The notes under the pieces are model-generated. The model was not told the DNA's origin and did no database searches. It was given only the letters and a program-made list of their open reading frames with translations. Position numbers and translations under genes: made by a program. Of a stretch of 11,398 nucleotides of DNA, positions 1-6,228 are shown piece after piece (the stretch's first letter is position 1; every line of letters starts with the position of its first letter). The DNA is from an uncultured Collinsella sp. (GTDB lineage: Bacteria; Actinomycetota; Coriobacteriia; Coriobacteriales; Coriobacteriaceae), in the NCBI GenBank assembly GCA_902494945.1, contig CABUVF010000060.1:1-11398 (forward strand), read 5' to 3'.

Positions 1-282
1 CTGACGGCGCTCGCCCTGCTCTTTGCCGTGTACCGCACGCGCACGGTGCCGTTCTATGTGCTGGACGAGGTCGAGGCGGCGCTTGATGACGCCAACCTGT
101 CCAAGCTCATCGGAGCCCTCGATGTGCTGCGTTCCGATACACAGCTCTTGGTCATTTCGCATCAGCGCCGTACTATGGAGGACGCTGACGTTCTCTATGG
201 CGTCTCGATGCAAGCCGACGGCGTCAGCCGCGTCGTCTCGCAAAAACTCGATCGCGAAACCGGAAAGGTCGTGAATGCATAA
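1..282 (+). CDS. smc: Chromosome segregation ATPase SMC, C-terminal end (partial)
   Basis: This is the last 93 residues of an SMC protein; the 5' part lies outside the window. The reading frame is open from base 1. It shows the C-terminal half of the ABC-type ATPase head: a Walker B segment (FYVLDEVEAALDDAN, about residues 18-32 of the fragment) whose D-loop is ALDDAN, then the H-loop histidine in VISHQRRTME, then the closing DVLYGVSMQADGVSRVVS stretch typical of bacterial SMC. SMC dimers form the condensin ring that organises the chromosome with ScpA and ScpB. The stop codon overlaps the ftsY start by one base (TAATG), so the two are translationally adjacent and probably co-transcribed, an arrangement common for smc-ftsY in Gram-positive bacteria. 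The family call is firm; only the N-terminal end is unseen. Confidence 0.95.
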   Translation: MTALALLFAVYRTRTVPFYVLDEVEAALDDANLSKLIGALDVLRSDTQLLVISHQRRTMEDADVLYGVSMQADGVSRVVSQKLDRETGKVVNA

Positions 283-1199
283 TGGGATTCTTTGACGCTC
301 TCTCGCGCGGACTTGAGCGCAGCCGCGAGGCCCTCAACGAGGTCTTCTACTTTGGCGGCGAGGTCGACGAGGACTTTTGGGAGGACCTTGAGGACACCCT
401 CGTCATGGGTGACATGGGTGCCGAGGTCGCTATTCAGGTCTCCGATGACCTGCGCGATGCTGCTGCCAAGAAGAACCTTAAGACCGCCCCGCAGCTTCGC
501 CGCGCTCTGGCCGAGCAGCTCGAGGGCCATTTGGTGCCCGCCGAGCGCGATCCGTTCTCCGACACGCCGAGCTGCGTGCTGTTTGTAGGCATTAACGGCG
601 CCGGCAAGACCACGACGGTCGGCAAGATCGCGAGCGCCATGGCCGCCCGCGGCAAGAATGTCGTGATCGGTTCTGCCGATACCTTCCGCGCCGCTGCCAT
701 CGAGCAGCTCGATGTGTGGGGTCAGCGCGCCGGCGTCCCCGTCATCAAGCGCGATCGCGGCTCCGACCCGGCAAGTGTTTGCTACGACGTGCTCGATGAG
801 GCCGATAAGCGCGGCAGCGACCTGGTGCTGATCGACACCGCCGGCCGCCTGCACACGAGCCCCGAGCTCATGCGCGAGCTCGCCAAGGTGGTCAACGTGA
901 CGCGTAAGCGCGCCGCCAATATGGCCGCCGGCCCCATGCCGGTTTCGGTCGTGCTTGTGATCGATGCCGCCACTGGTCAGAACGGTCTGAACCAGGCGCT
1001 CGAGTTTAACGAGGCGCTGGGCCTGGACGGTATTATCATGACCAAGCTCGACGGCACGGCTAAGGGCGGTATCGCCATGGCCGTGGCCGAGAAGCTCAAG
1101 CTCCCGATCCTGCGCATCGGCGTGGGCGAGCAGGTCGATGACCTGCAGGAGTTTAACGCCAAAGATTTCTGCCGCGCCCTGGTGGGCGAGTCCAACTAA
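282..1199 (+). CDS. ftsY: Signal recognition particle receptor FtsY
   Basis: The gene encodes the 305-residue SRP receptor GTPase, which docks Ffh-ribosome complexes at the membrane and hands nascent chains to SecYEG. An N domain of helices fills about residues 1-90, followed by the G domain: the G1 P-loop GINGAGKTT at 103-111, the DTFRAAA segment, DTAGRL at 185-190, and the G4-type TKLDGTAKGG at 254-263. It ends soon after the GVGEQVDDLQEF motif, which is diagnostic for FtsY rather than Ffh. There is no long acidic A domain, so this is the short form seen in many Gram-positive bacteria. The ATG overlaps the smc stop by one base. The ffh start follows after a 10-base gap, so both GTPases of the targeting cycle are made from one transcript. 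Confidence 0.97.
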   Translation: MGFFDALSRGLERSREALNEVFYFGGEVDEDFWEDLEDTLVMGDMGAEVAIQVSDDLRDAAAKKNLKTAPQLRRALAEQLEGHLVPAERDPFSDTPSCVLFVGINGAGKTTTVGKIASAMAARGKNVVIGSADTFRAAAIEQLDVWGQRAGVPVIKRDRGSDPASVCYDVLDEADKRGSDLVLIDTAGRLHTSPELMRELAKVVNVTRKRAANMAAGPMPVSVVLVIDAATGQNGLNQALEFNEALGLDGIIMTKLDGTAKGGIAMAVAEKLKLPILRIGVGEQVDDLQEFNAKDFCRALVGESN

Positions 1200-1203
1200 G
1201 GAG
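1197..1203 (+). promoter_or_regulatory. Ribosome binding site of ffh
   Basis: TAAGGAG overlaps the ftsY stop codon and ends 6 bases before the GTG at 1210. It supports GTG as the true ffh start and allows re-initiation after ftsY. Confidence 0.75.
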
Positions 1204-1209
1204 TAACCA

Positions 1210-2685
1210 GTGTTTGATTCCCTGAGCGATCGCCTCAACGACACATTTGACCGCCTGCGCGGCAAGGGTAAGCTGACCGAGGCCGATATCACCTCGGCCA
1301 TGCGCGACATTCGCATGGCGCTGCTCGAGGCCGACGTCAACTTTAAGGTCGTCAAGGAGTTCGTCGCCAAGACCAAGGAGCGCTGCATGACCGCCGAGGT
1401 CATGGAGTCGCTGTCGCCGGCGCAAAACGTCGTCAAGATCGTGCTCGACGAGCTCACCGAGATGCTCGGCTCAACCGAGAGCAAACTCGTCTTTAGCAAC
1501 CGCATTCCCAATGTCATCATGCTCGTGGGCCTGCAGGGCTCCGGTAAGACCACGGCGGCCGTGAAACTGGCCTACCTGCTCAAGAAGCAGGGCCGCTCGC
1601 CGCTGCTCGCCGCGTGCGACGTCTACCGTCCCGCCGCTGCCGACCAGCTGGCCACGCTCGGCGGCGAGATCGGCGTGCCGGTCTTCCGCGGTGACGGAGC
1701 GCACCCGATCGACATCGCAAAGGGCGCCATCCAGGAGGCCATCGACCACCTGCGTGACGTGGTCATCGTCGATACCGCCGGTCGTCTGCAGATCGACGAG
1801 CAGATGATGCAGGAGGCAGTCGACATCAAGAAGGCCGTCAAGCCCGACCAGGTGCTGATGGTCGTCGATGCCATGACCGGCCAGGATATCGTCAACGTCG
1901 TCTCGACCTTCGCCGAGCGCACCGACTTTGACGGCGTGATCATCTCCAAGCTCGACGGCGACGCCCGTGGCGGTGGCGCACTTTCGGTGCGCCAGGTGAC
2001 CGGTAAGCCCATCAAGTTTGTGAGCATGGGCGAGAAACCCGACTCGCTTGAGCCGTTTTACCCGGACCGCATGGCCAAGCGCATCTTGGGCATGGGCGAT
2101 GTCGTCGGCATCATCGAGAAGGCCCAGGAGGCAGCCGATGCAGAGCAGCTCGAGGCTGCCGAGCGCATGTTGCGCGAGGGCTTTACCATGAACGATATGC
2201 TCGACCAGATGAAAGCCGTCAAGAAGATGGGCGGCATGAAAGGTATCCTGGGCATGCTCCCCGGTGGTCAGCGTGCACTAAACCAGATGGGCGGCAACCT
2301 GGACGAGGGCATCTTCGATAAGAACGAGGCCATCATCATGTCGATGACCAAGGAGGAGCGCCTGCGTCCCTCCATCATCAACGGCCAGCGCCGCGCCCGC
2401 ATTGCCAAGGGAGCCGGCGTAACCCCCACCGAGGTCAACACCCTTATGAAGCAGTGGGGCGAGATGAATAAGATGATGGGCCGCATGCGCACGATGGCCA
2501 ATCAGGCACAGGCCGGCGGCAAAAAGGGCAAAAAGGGCAAGAAGGGCAAGAAGATGCGCATGCCCAATATCCCTGGCTTGGACGCTATGCGTCTGGGCGG
2601 CATGGGCGGCCTGGGTACGGGCGGTCCCAAGTCCGATATGGAGCTGCTGCGCCAGATGGAAGCGCAGATGCGTAATAAGAAATAG
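1210..2685 (+). CDS. ffh: Signal recognition particle protein Ffh (SRP54)
   Basis: The product is a 491-residue SRP GTPase that binds signal sequences and 4.5S/SRP RNA and pairs with FtsY. It begins at a GTG with the N domain (MFDSLSDRLNDTFDRLRGKG), then the G domain with P-loop GLQGSGKTT at 107-115, DTAGRLQIDEQMM from 188, and SKLDGDARGG from 246, followed by GEKPDSLEPF. The methionine-rich M domain runs from about 300 to the end and includes LPGG and the SKKERLRP-like segment SMTKEERLRPSIINGQRRARIAKGAG that contacts SRP RNA. A lysine/glycine run (KKGKKGKKGKK, from about residue 438) precedes a Met/Gly-rich tail. Length is slightly above the usual 430-460 because of this basic tail. It is the last gene of the smc-ftsY-ffh unit and is followed by a hairpin. 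No SRP RNA gene is seen in the window. Confidence 0.98.
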   Translation: MFDSLSDRLNDTFDRLRGKGKLTEADITSAMRDIRMALLEADVNFKVVKEFVAKTKERCMTAEVMESLSPAQNVVKIVLDELTEMLGSTESKLVFSNRIPNVIMLVGLQGSGKTTAAVKLAYLLKKQGRSPLLAACDVYRPAAADQLATLGGEIGVPVFRGDGAHPIDIAKGAIQEAIDHLRDVVIVDTAGRLQIDEQMMQEAVDIKKAVKPDQVLMVVDAMTGQDIVNVVSTFAERTDFDGVIISKLDGDARGGGALSVRQVTGKPIKFVSMGEKPDSLEPFYPDRMAKRILGMGDVVGIIEKAQEAADAEQLEAAERMLREGFTMNDMLDQMKAVKKMGGMKGILGMLPGGQRALNQMGGNLDEGIFDKNEAIIMSMTKEERLRPSIINGQRRARIAKGAGVTPTEVNTLMKQWGEMNKMMGRMRTMANQAQAGGKKGKKGKKGKKMRMPNIPGLDAMRLGGMGGLGTGGPKSDMELLRQMEAQMRNKK

Positions 2686-2713
2686 AGCTGTAATTCCAGC
2701 TTGATATAGCAAA

Positions 2714-2750
2714 GGCCACTCGGAAGCTACCGGGTGGCCATTGTTGTTGG
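2714..2750. terminator. Bidirectional hairpin terminator between ffh and the DUF134 gene
   Basis: A 10-bp stem (GGCCACTCGG at 2714-2723 and CCGGGTGGCC at 2730-2739, one G-U pair) closes a six-base loop. On the + strand a moderately T-rich stretch follows (ATTGTTGTTGGCTTT). On the - strand the stem is followed by TTTGCT. It lies between the convergent 3' ends of ffh and the DUF134 gene and can serve both. The T-tracts are weak, so efficiency is uncertain. Confidence 0.7.
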
Positions 2751-2804
2751 CTTTGATTGTTGGGTTGAGTTCAGCGTCGCGCCCCGAGGTCGCGTGTCGT
2801 GCCG

Positions 2805-3569
2805 TTAGTGGCAGCTGCAACCCTCGTGACCCTCGTGCTCGTGATGGCCGTGGCAGCCGCAGGAATCGCCATGCTCGTGGGCGTGCTCGTGGTCGTGGCC
2901 GTGGCAACCGCACGTGGCCTCGCCGTTCTGTGCGAGCGTGCCGGCGATAAGGGCCTCGACGCAAGCGTCGCAGCTGCCCTGGGCACCTGCGTATACCGTG
3001 ATGCCGGCTTGGGCAAGCGCGTTGATAGCGCCACCGCCGATGCCGCCGCAGATGAGCGTGTCCACGCCGCCGTTGGCGAGCAGGCCCGCAAGTGCGCCGT
3101 GGCCGGTACCGCCGGTGCCCACGACCTGCTCGTTGAGTACCTTGCCGTCCTGAATGTCGTAGATCTTGAACTGCTCGCTGCGGCCAAAGTGCATAAAGAT
3201 GTTGCCGTTGTCGTACGTGGTTGCCACCCTCATGGTGTCGATCTCCTTTGCTGGCCATACGGCCGTTGCCGTGGTAATGGGGGAGTACACGATATTGCCG
3301 CCTTCGATGACGATCGCGCGTCCATTGACCAGCGCGTTTGCCACCTTGCGATGTGCGCGGCTGCAGATTGCCGCCACCGTGGCGCGGGCAATGTCCATGT
3401 GCTGGGCGACATCCTCCTGATTGAGTCCTTCCAGGTCGCAGAGGCGCAGGACCTCGAGTTCGTCGATCGTCATATCGATGGCGTCTCCGCTGGCAAGGCC
3501 ATCGGGGGTAAAACCGCGATATTCGGGGATGATCCCAACGCGGCGCAGTTTTTCGCGTCTTCCAGCCAT
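2805..3569 (-). CDS. DUF134 (UPF0251) helix-turn-helix protein fused to a NifX-type cofactor-binding domain, His/Cys-rich tail
   Basis: The protein has 254 residues and three parts. Residues 1-90 resemble DUF134/UPF0251, a DNA-binding domain related to sigma region 4 helix-turn-helix folds (PEYRGFTPDG, then LTVDE-like MTIDELEVLRL at 33-43 and the helix-turn-helix at about 49-70). Residues 113-215 resemble the dinitrogenase iron-molybdenum cofactor family (NifX/NifB C-terminal type): MRVATTYDNGNIFMHFGRSEQFKIYDI, then TGGTGHGALAGLL and DTLICGGIGGGA. Residues 219-254 hold 12 His and 6 Cys, a likely metal-binding tail built on a repeated CGCHGHxHEH unit. The linker lacks the Cys cluster seen in some clostridial relatives. 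A TTG 30 bases upstream is possible, but the ATG at 3569 has GGAG five bases ahead and gives the family-typical N terminus. No nitrogenase genes are present, so nitrogen fixation is not implied; a metal- or redox-responsive regulator is an inference. Its promoter region carries two palindromes, which suggests autoregulation. Confidence 0.87.
   Translation of the reverse strand: MAGRREKLRRVGIIPEYRGFTPDGLASGDAIDMTIDELEVLRLCDLEGLNQEDVAQHMDIARATVAAICSRAHRKVANALVNGRAIVIEGGNIVYSPITTATAVWPAKEIDTMRVATTYDNGNIFMHFGRSEQFKIYDIQDGKVLNEQVVGTGGTGHGALAGLLANGGVDTLICGGIGGGAINALAQAGITVYAGAQGSCDACVEALIAGTLAQNGEATCGCHGHDHEHAHEHGDSCGCHGHHEHEGHEGCSCH
2845..2912 (-). repeat. In-frame duplication encoding the His/Cys tail
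   Basis: Two 17-base copies, TGGCCGTGGCAGCCGCA at 2845-2861 and TGGCCGTGGCAACCGCA at 2896-2912, differ at one base. Their offset is 51 bases (17 codons), so the repeat preserves the frame. On the - strand each encodes the core CGCHGH of the metal-binding tail. The tail probably grew by tandem duplication and may vary in length between strains. Confidence 0.7.
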
Positions 3570-3572
3570 ACA

Positions 3573-3578
3573 CTCTCC
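3573..3578 (-). promoter_or_regulatory. Ribosome binding site deciding the DUF134 start
   Basis: On the - strand GGAGAG lies just before the ATG at 3569, with five bases between GGAG and the start. No comparable site precedes the upstream in-frame TTG at 3599, which also overlaps the proposed transcription start region. Confidence 0.7.
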
Positions 3579-3583
3579 AAATC

Positions 3584-3595
3584 TGACATATGTCA
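3584..3595. promoter_or_regulatory. Palindromic operator candidate, copy 1
   Basis: TGACATATGTCA is a perfect 12-bp palindrome. It overlaps the expected transcription start (about 3593-3594) of the divergently read DUF134 gene, a classic repressor position. A near-identical copy lies 53 bases away. The binding protein is unknown; the adjacent DUF134 protein is the natural candidate. Confidence 0.6.
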
Positions 3596-3600
3596 ACAAT

Positions 3601-3628
3601 AGAATAACGACCGTGCGGATTTACGCAA
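3601..3628 (-). promoter_or_regulatory. Promoter candidate of the DUF134 gene
   Basis: On the - strand TTGCGT (3628-3623) and TATTCT (3606-3601) are separated by 16 bases, a reasonable sigma-70-type promoter. It sits between the two palindromes: copy 1 overlaps its start point and copy 2 lies just upstream of its -35 box. Confidence 0.5.
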
Positions 3629-3636
3629 GGAATTTC

Positions 3637-3648
3637 TGGCATATGTCA
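3637..3648. promoter_or_regulatory. Palindromic operator candidate, copy 2
   Basis: TGGCATATGTCA matches copy 1 at 11 of 12 bases, and its flanks extend the symmetry (CTGGCATATGTCAG). The 53-base centre-to-centre distance is about five helical turns, so both sites would face the same side of the DNA. It is also about 50 bases upstream of the thyA -10 box and could affect both directions. Confidence 0.55.
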
Positions 3649-3695
3649 GAAAATGAGGGCTTATGTTAGGGCTGTGGGGCCGCGTGCGCCTGGGC

Positions 3696-3701
3696 TATAA
3701 T
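3696..3701 (+). promoter_or_regulatory. -10 box of the thyA promoter
   Basis: TATAAT is a perfect -10 hexamer 34 bases before the thyA ATG. No convincing -35 box is visible about 17 bases upstream (CTGTGG region). Because it overlaps the in-frame ATG at 3700, that codon cannot be the start on a transcript beginning near 3708. Confidence 0.55.
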
Positions 3702-3725
3702 GAATCTCGCTTATAGGCGACTGAC

Positions 3726-3732
3726 AGGAGGG
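3726..3732 (+). promoter_or_regulatory. Ribosome binding site of thyA
   Basis: AGGAGGG ends three bases before the ATG at 3736 and fixes this start over the upstream in-frame ATG at 3700. It lies in the loop of a possible four-base-pair hairpin (TGAC at 3722-3725, GTCA at 3732-3735), which would leave the site exposed. Confidence 0.8.
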
Positions 3733-3735
3733 TCA

Positions 3736-4584
3736 ATGAGCAAGGCTGATCAACAGTTTGTAGCCATGTGCCGCGATATTCTGGACCATGGCACCACCAC
3801 CGAGGGCCAAAAGGTCCGCCCGGTGTGGGAGGACGGCACCCCTGCCTATACCATTAAAAACTTTGGGGTCACGGCACGCTATGACCTGCGTGAGGAGTTT
3901 CCGGCGCTTACCCTGCGTCGTACGGCCCTCAAATCTGCCATGGATGAGATCCTATGGATCTATCAAAAGAAGTCCAATAACGTGCATGATCTCAACAGCC
4001 ATATTTGGGATGAGTGGGCCGACGAGACTGGCTCCATCGGCAAGGCCTACGGGTATCAGATTGGGCAGAAGAGCCATTACGCCGAGGGCGACTTCGATCA
4101 GATGGACCGTGTGCTGTACGACCTTAAGAACACGCCATATAGCCGCCGCATCATGACCAACACGTACGTGTTTAGCGACCTGTCCGAGATGCACCTGTAT
4201 CCGTGTGCCTACAGCGTGACGTATAACGTGACGCAGCGTCCGCAGGATGATAAACCGACGCTCAACATGATTCTCAACCAGCGCAGCCAGGATATTTTGG
4301 CTGCGAACAACTGGAATGTGTGCCAGTACGCCATTTTGCTGATGATGGTCGCGCAGTCGGTCGATATGATCGCTGGCGAGCTGCTGCATGTGATTGCCGA
4401 TGCCCACATTTACGACCGTCATGTCGATATCGTTCGCGAGCTTATTGAGCGTCCGCAGTTTGCTGCGCCCAAGGTAACGCTCAACCCCGATGTGCATGAC
4501 TTCTATGCGTTTACGACCGATGATCTGATCGTCGAGGGCTATGAGCACGGCCCTCAGGTCAAGAACATCCCCATTGCGGTGTAG
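3736..4584 (+). CDS. thyA: Thymidylate synthase ThyA
   Basis: The 282-residue enzyme makes dTMP from dUMP using methylene-tetrahydrofolate, leaving dihydrofolate. Visible family features are GTPAYT near the N terminus, LRRTALKSAMDEILWIYQ, HIWDEWADETGSIGKAYGYQ, RRIMT, the catalytic cysteine C157 in LYPCAYSVTYNV, RSQD at 183-186, the Asn in NNWNVCQY, and HIYDRHVD at 224-231. The cysteine is followed by Ala-Tyr rather than the His of the E. coli-type PPCH motif. As I recall it, the Bacillus ThyA/phage phi3T branch also has Cys-x-Tyr here, so this is a lineage trait and not damage. The next gene supplies dihydrofolate reductase, which recycles the dihydrofolate produced. The start is set by the strong ribosome binding site and the overlapping promoter of the upstream ATG. 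Confidence 0.96.
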   Translation: MSKADQQFVAMCRDILDHGTTTEGQKVRPVWEDGTPAYTIKNFGVTARYDLREEFPALTLRRTALKSAMDEILWIYQKKSNNVHDLNSHIWDEWADETGSIGKAYGYQIGQKSHYAEGDFDQMDRVLYDLKNTPYSRRIMTNTYVFSDLSEMHLYPCAYSVTYNVTQRPQDDKPTLNMILNQRSQDILAANNWNVCQYAILLMMVAQSVDMIAGELLHVIADAHIYDRHVDIVRELIERPQFAAPKVTLNPDVHDFYAFTTDDLIVEGYEHGPQVKNIPIAV

Positions 4585-4588
4585 GTGA
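4583..4588 (+). promoter_or_regulatory. Ribosome binding site of folA
   Basis: AGGTGA is complementary to the 16S rRNA 3' end (TCACCT) and ends five bases before ATG 4594. It overlaps the thyA stop codon, so folA translation is probably coupled. It favours ATG 4594 over the GTG at 4585, which it overlaps. Confidence 0.55.
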
Positions 4589-4593
4589 CGCGC

Positions 4594-5112
4594 ATGAGGT
4601 GTAAGCTTTCTGCCATTGTTGCCGTGTGTGACGATTGGGGCATTGGGTGCGAGGGTGACATGGTCGTGTCCAATCGCGCCGACATGCGCCATTTTGTGGC
4701 GTGTACCAAAGGTTGCCCGGTCATTATGGGACGCAAGACGCTGCTGAGTTTTCCCGGCGGACGTCCGCGCAAGAACCGCCGCAATATCGTGCTCACGCGC
4801 GATGAGGACTTTGCTCCCGAGGGCGTCGACGTGGTGCATAGTATCGACGAGGCGCTTGCCGCGGTTGCCGATGAACCCGTTGCCTGGGTAATCGGCGGCG
4901 GCGAGGTATATCGACAGTTTTTGCCGTATTACGTGGAGGCCGAGGTTACGCATGACCATTGCGTGCATGACGTGGATACGTACTTTCCCGATTTGGATGC
5001 CGATCCCGCGTGGGAGATTGCGCGGCGTGACGGTGTTGCCACGATTGCCTCGGGCGAGGGAGACGAGGGTGTCGATTATGAGTTCGTGACGTATCGTCGC
5101 GTTGAGGCGTAA
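4594..5112 (+). CDS. folA: Dihydrofolate reductase
   Basis: The 172-residue protein reduces dihydrofolate to tetrahydrofolate with NADPH, regenerating the cofactor oxidised by the adjacent ThyA. Family marks are IVAVCDDWGIGCEGDM (substrate loop), the active-site acid D30 in RADMRHF, GRKTLLSFPGGRP with NIVLTR (46-69, NADPH binding), and the VIGGGEVYRQFLP strand-helix at 99-111, then VTHDHCVHDVDTYFPDL. The usual LPW after the Met20-type loop reads MVV, so the conserved Trp is replaced. The alternative GTG start at 4585 abuts the thyA stop directly and would add three residues. The pair ends at a hairpin at 5155-5177. An antifolate-sensitivity effect of the missing Trp is possible but not shown. 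Confidence 0.94.
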   Translation: MRCKLSAIVAVCDDWGIGCEGDMVVSNRADMRHFVACTKGCPVIMGRKTLLSFPGGRPRKNRRNIVLTRDEDFAPEGVDVVHSIDEALAAVADEPVAWVIGGGEVYRQFLPYYVEAEVTHDHCVHDVDTYFPDLDADPAWEIARRDGVATIASGEGDEGVDYEFVTYRRVEA

Positions 5113-5154
5113 ATCGTCTGGCGTGAACGGTATCATCGGGTTGTTTGAATGCAT

Positions 5155-5184
5155 GGGGCGGCGCTTAGCGTCGCCTCGTTTGGT
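5155..5184 (+). terminator. Terminator after thyA-folA
   Basis: GGCGGCGC (5157-5164) pairs with GCGTCGCC (5168-5175) across a TTA loop. Two more outer pairs are possible (5155-5177, 5156-5176), giving a stem of about 10 bp with one or two G-U pairs. The 3' side continues CGTTTGGT, a short T-rich stretch. It separates the folate genes from the methyltransferase gene. Confidence 0.6.
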
Positions 5185-5221
5185 ATAGATGTGCTGTAAA
5201 GAAGGGTGCGGGCTGGCTGCT

Positions 5222-6136
5222 ATGACTGATGCCGTTGAGGTGCTGCGAATCGATTCTCTCGAGGACGAGCGGCTCGATGCCTACGTGCGACTGACCGAGC
5301 GTGAGCTTCGCTGCGTGCTGGAGCCGCAGAAGGGCATTTTTATCGCCGAGAGTGCCAAGGTCATCGAGCGTGCGGTTCGCGCCGGATACCAGCCGGTGAG
5401 CTTTCTTTTGGGCGAGCGCTGGCTCGACCAGATGATGCCGCTGTTTGAGCGCCTGATTGTGCGCGAGGGCGCGGGTCCGGTTCCTGTGTTCGTTGCCTCC
5501 ATGGAGCTTATGGAGCAGCTGACGGGCTTCAATGTGACGCGCGGTGCGCTCGCGGCATTCCGTCGTCCACGTCAGATTCCGGTAGCCGAGTTCTTGGGTG
5601 GCGTCGTCGATGCGGCGGGGGAGCGCCCGGTGCGCGTGTGCGTGCTCGAGGGCATTGTCGACCATACCAATGTGGGCGCAATATTCCGCTCGGCGGCTGC
5701 GCTGAACGTCGATGGCATTTTGGTGAGCCCTACGTGCTGCGATCCGCTGTACCGTCGCTCGGCCCGCGTGAGCATGGGCACGGTGTTCCAGGTGCCCTGG
5801 ACACGCATTGGCAGCGAAGCGCGCGTATGGCCGCATGATGGGCTGGCGGCGCTACACGATGCCGGCTTTTCGTGTGCCGCTATGGCGTTGACGGATGATT
5901 CGGTGTCGCTGGACGATCCCGCGCTCCAGGAGATTGACCGCCTGGCAATCTTTATGGGCACCGAGGGTGCTGGCTTGGGCGCCAAGACCATTGCAGGCTG
6001 CGACCGCGCCGTGCGTATTCCGATGGCACATGGGGTCGATTCACTCAACGTGGCCGCGGCAAGCGCTGTTGCCTTTTGGCAGCTGTGCCCGCATGTGAGC
6101 AACGAGTACCACTACCAGCCGGGGCTGTATCACTAG
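5222..6136 (+). CDS. SpoU/TrmH-family RNA 2'-O-methyltransferase
   Basis: The 304-residue protein belongs to the SPOUT superfamily of knotted S-adenosylmethionine-dependent RNA ribose methyltransferases. An N-terminal substrate-binding region (about 1-125) is followed by the SpoU domain with its three motifs: VDHTNVGAIFRSAAAL with N150, IFMGTEGAGL at 243-252, and IPMAHGVDSLNVAAASAV from 266. Whether it acts on rRNA or tRNA cannot be told from sequence alone. ATG 5222 is chosen because the alternative ATG at 5189 lies inside a possible extended -10 box (TGGTATAGA, 5181-5189) and directly after the preceding terminator. Neither start has a strong Shine-Dalgarno sequence; AAGAAGGG at about 5199 is the nearest. 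The gene appears to be a separate transcription unit, followed by an inverted repeat. Confidence 0.92.
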   Translation: MTDAVEVLRIDSLEDERLDAYVRLTERELRCVLEPQKGIFIAESAKVIERAVRAGYQPVSFLLGERWLDQMMPLFERLIVREGAGPVPVFVASMELMEQLTGFNVTRGALAAFRRPRQIPVAEFLGGVVDAAGERPVRVCVLEGIVDHTNVGAIFRSAAALNVDGILVSPTCCDPLYRRSARVSMGTVFQVPWTRIGSEARVWPHDGLAALHDAGFSCAAMALTDDSVSLDDPALQEIDRLAIFMGTEGAGLGAKTIAGCDRAVRIPMAHGVDSLNVAAASAVAFWQLCPHVSNEYHYQPGLYH

Positions 6137-6144
6137 GCAGATAG

Positions 6145-6196
6145 TTAGCACCGGGCTCTGGTTCGGGGCGTTTCGGCCGACGTCGGTCGGTGCTAA
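6145..6196 (+). repeat. Inverted repeat after the methyltransferase gene
   Basis: TTAGCACCG (6145-6153) and CGGTGCTAA (6188-6196) are perfect 9-bp inverted repeats enclosing 34 bases. Within them lies a 10-bp palindrome, CCGACGTCGG (6177-6186). A T-rich stretch follows (TATTGGCTTTGGTCTT). It may be a weak terminator or a structured leader of the MATE gene. Confidence 0.45.
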
Positions 6197-6228
6197 GCTG
6201 GTATTGGCTTTGGTCTTAAATTGCCGTT

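Noticed and set aside
195..1553. Long open frame of 452 codons on the - strand opposite ftsY and ffh
   Set aside because: It lies antisense to two well-supported GTPase genes, its translation has no recognisable domain, and long antisense frames are expected from high-GC codon bias.
2686..2701. Five-base-pair hairpin AGCTG/CAGCT right after the ffh stop codon
   Set aside because: The stem is too short and has no T-tract; the 10-bp hairpin just downstream is the better terminator.
2845..2912. CRISPR-like or tandem-repeat array in the GTGG-rich stretch
   Set aside because: The repeats are in frame and encode the His/Cys tail; there are no spacers of regular length.
2805..3569. NifX-like domain as evidence of nitrogen fixation
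   Set aside because: No nitrogenase or nif genes are present; the domain is common in non-diazotrophic anaerobes.
2799..3602. Open frame of 267 codons on the + strand opposite the DUF134 gene
   Set aside because: It is the antisense of the DUF134 gene, with a Val/Ala-rich translation caused by the His/Cys codon repeats, and has no family match.
2278..3642. Open frame of 454 codons on the - strand across ffh and the DUF134 gene
   Set aside because: The Arg-rich, low-complexity translation is a frame shadow; the other - strand frame encodes the DUF134-NifX protein with clear motifs.
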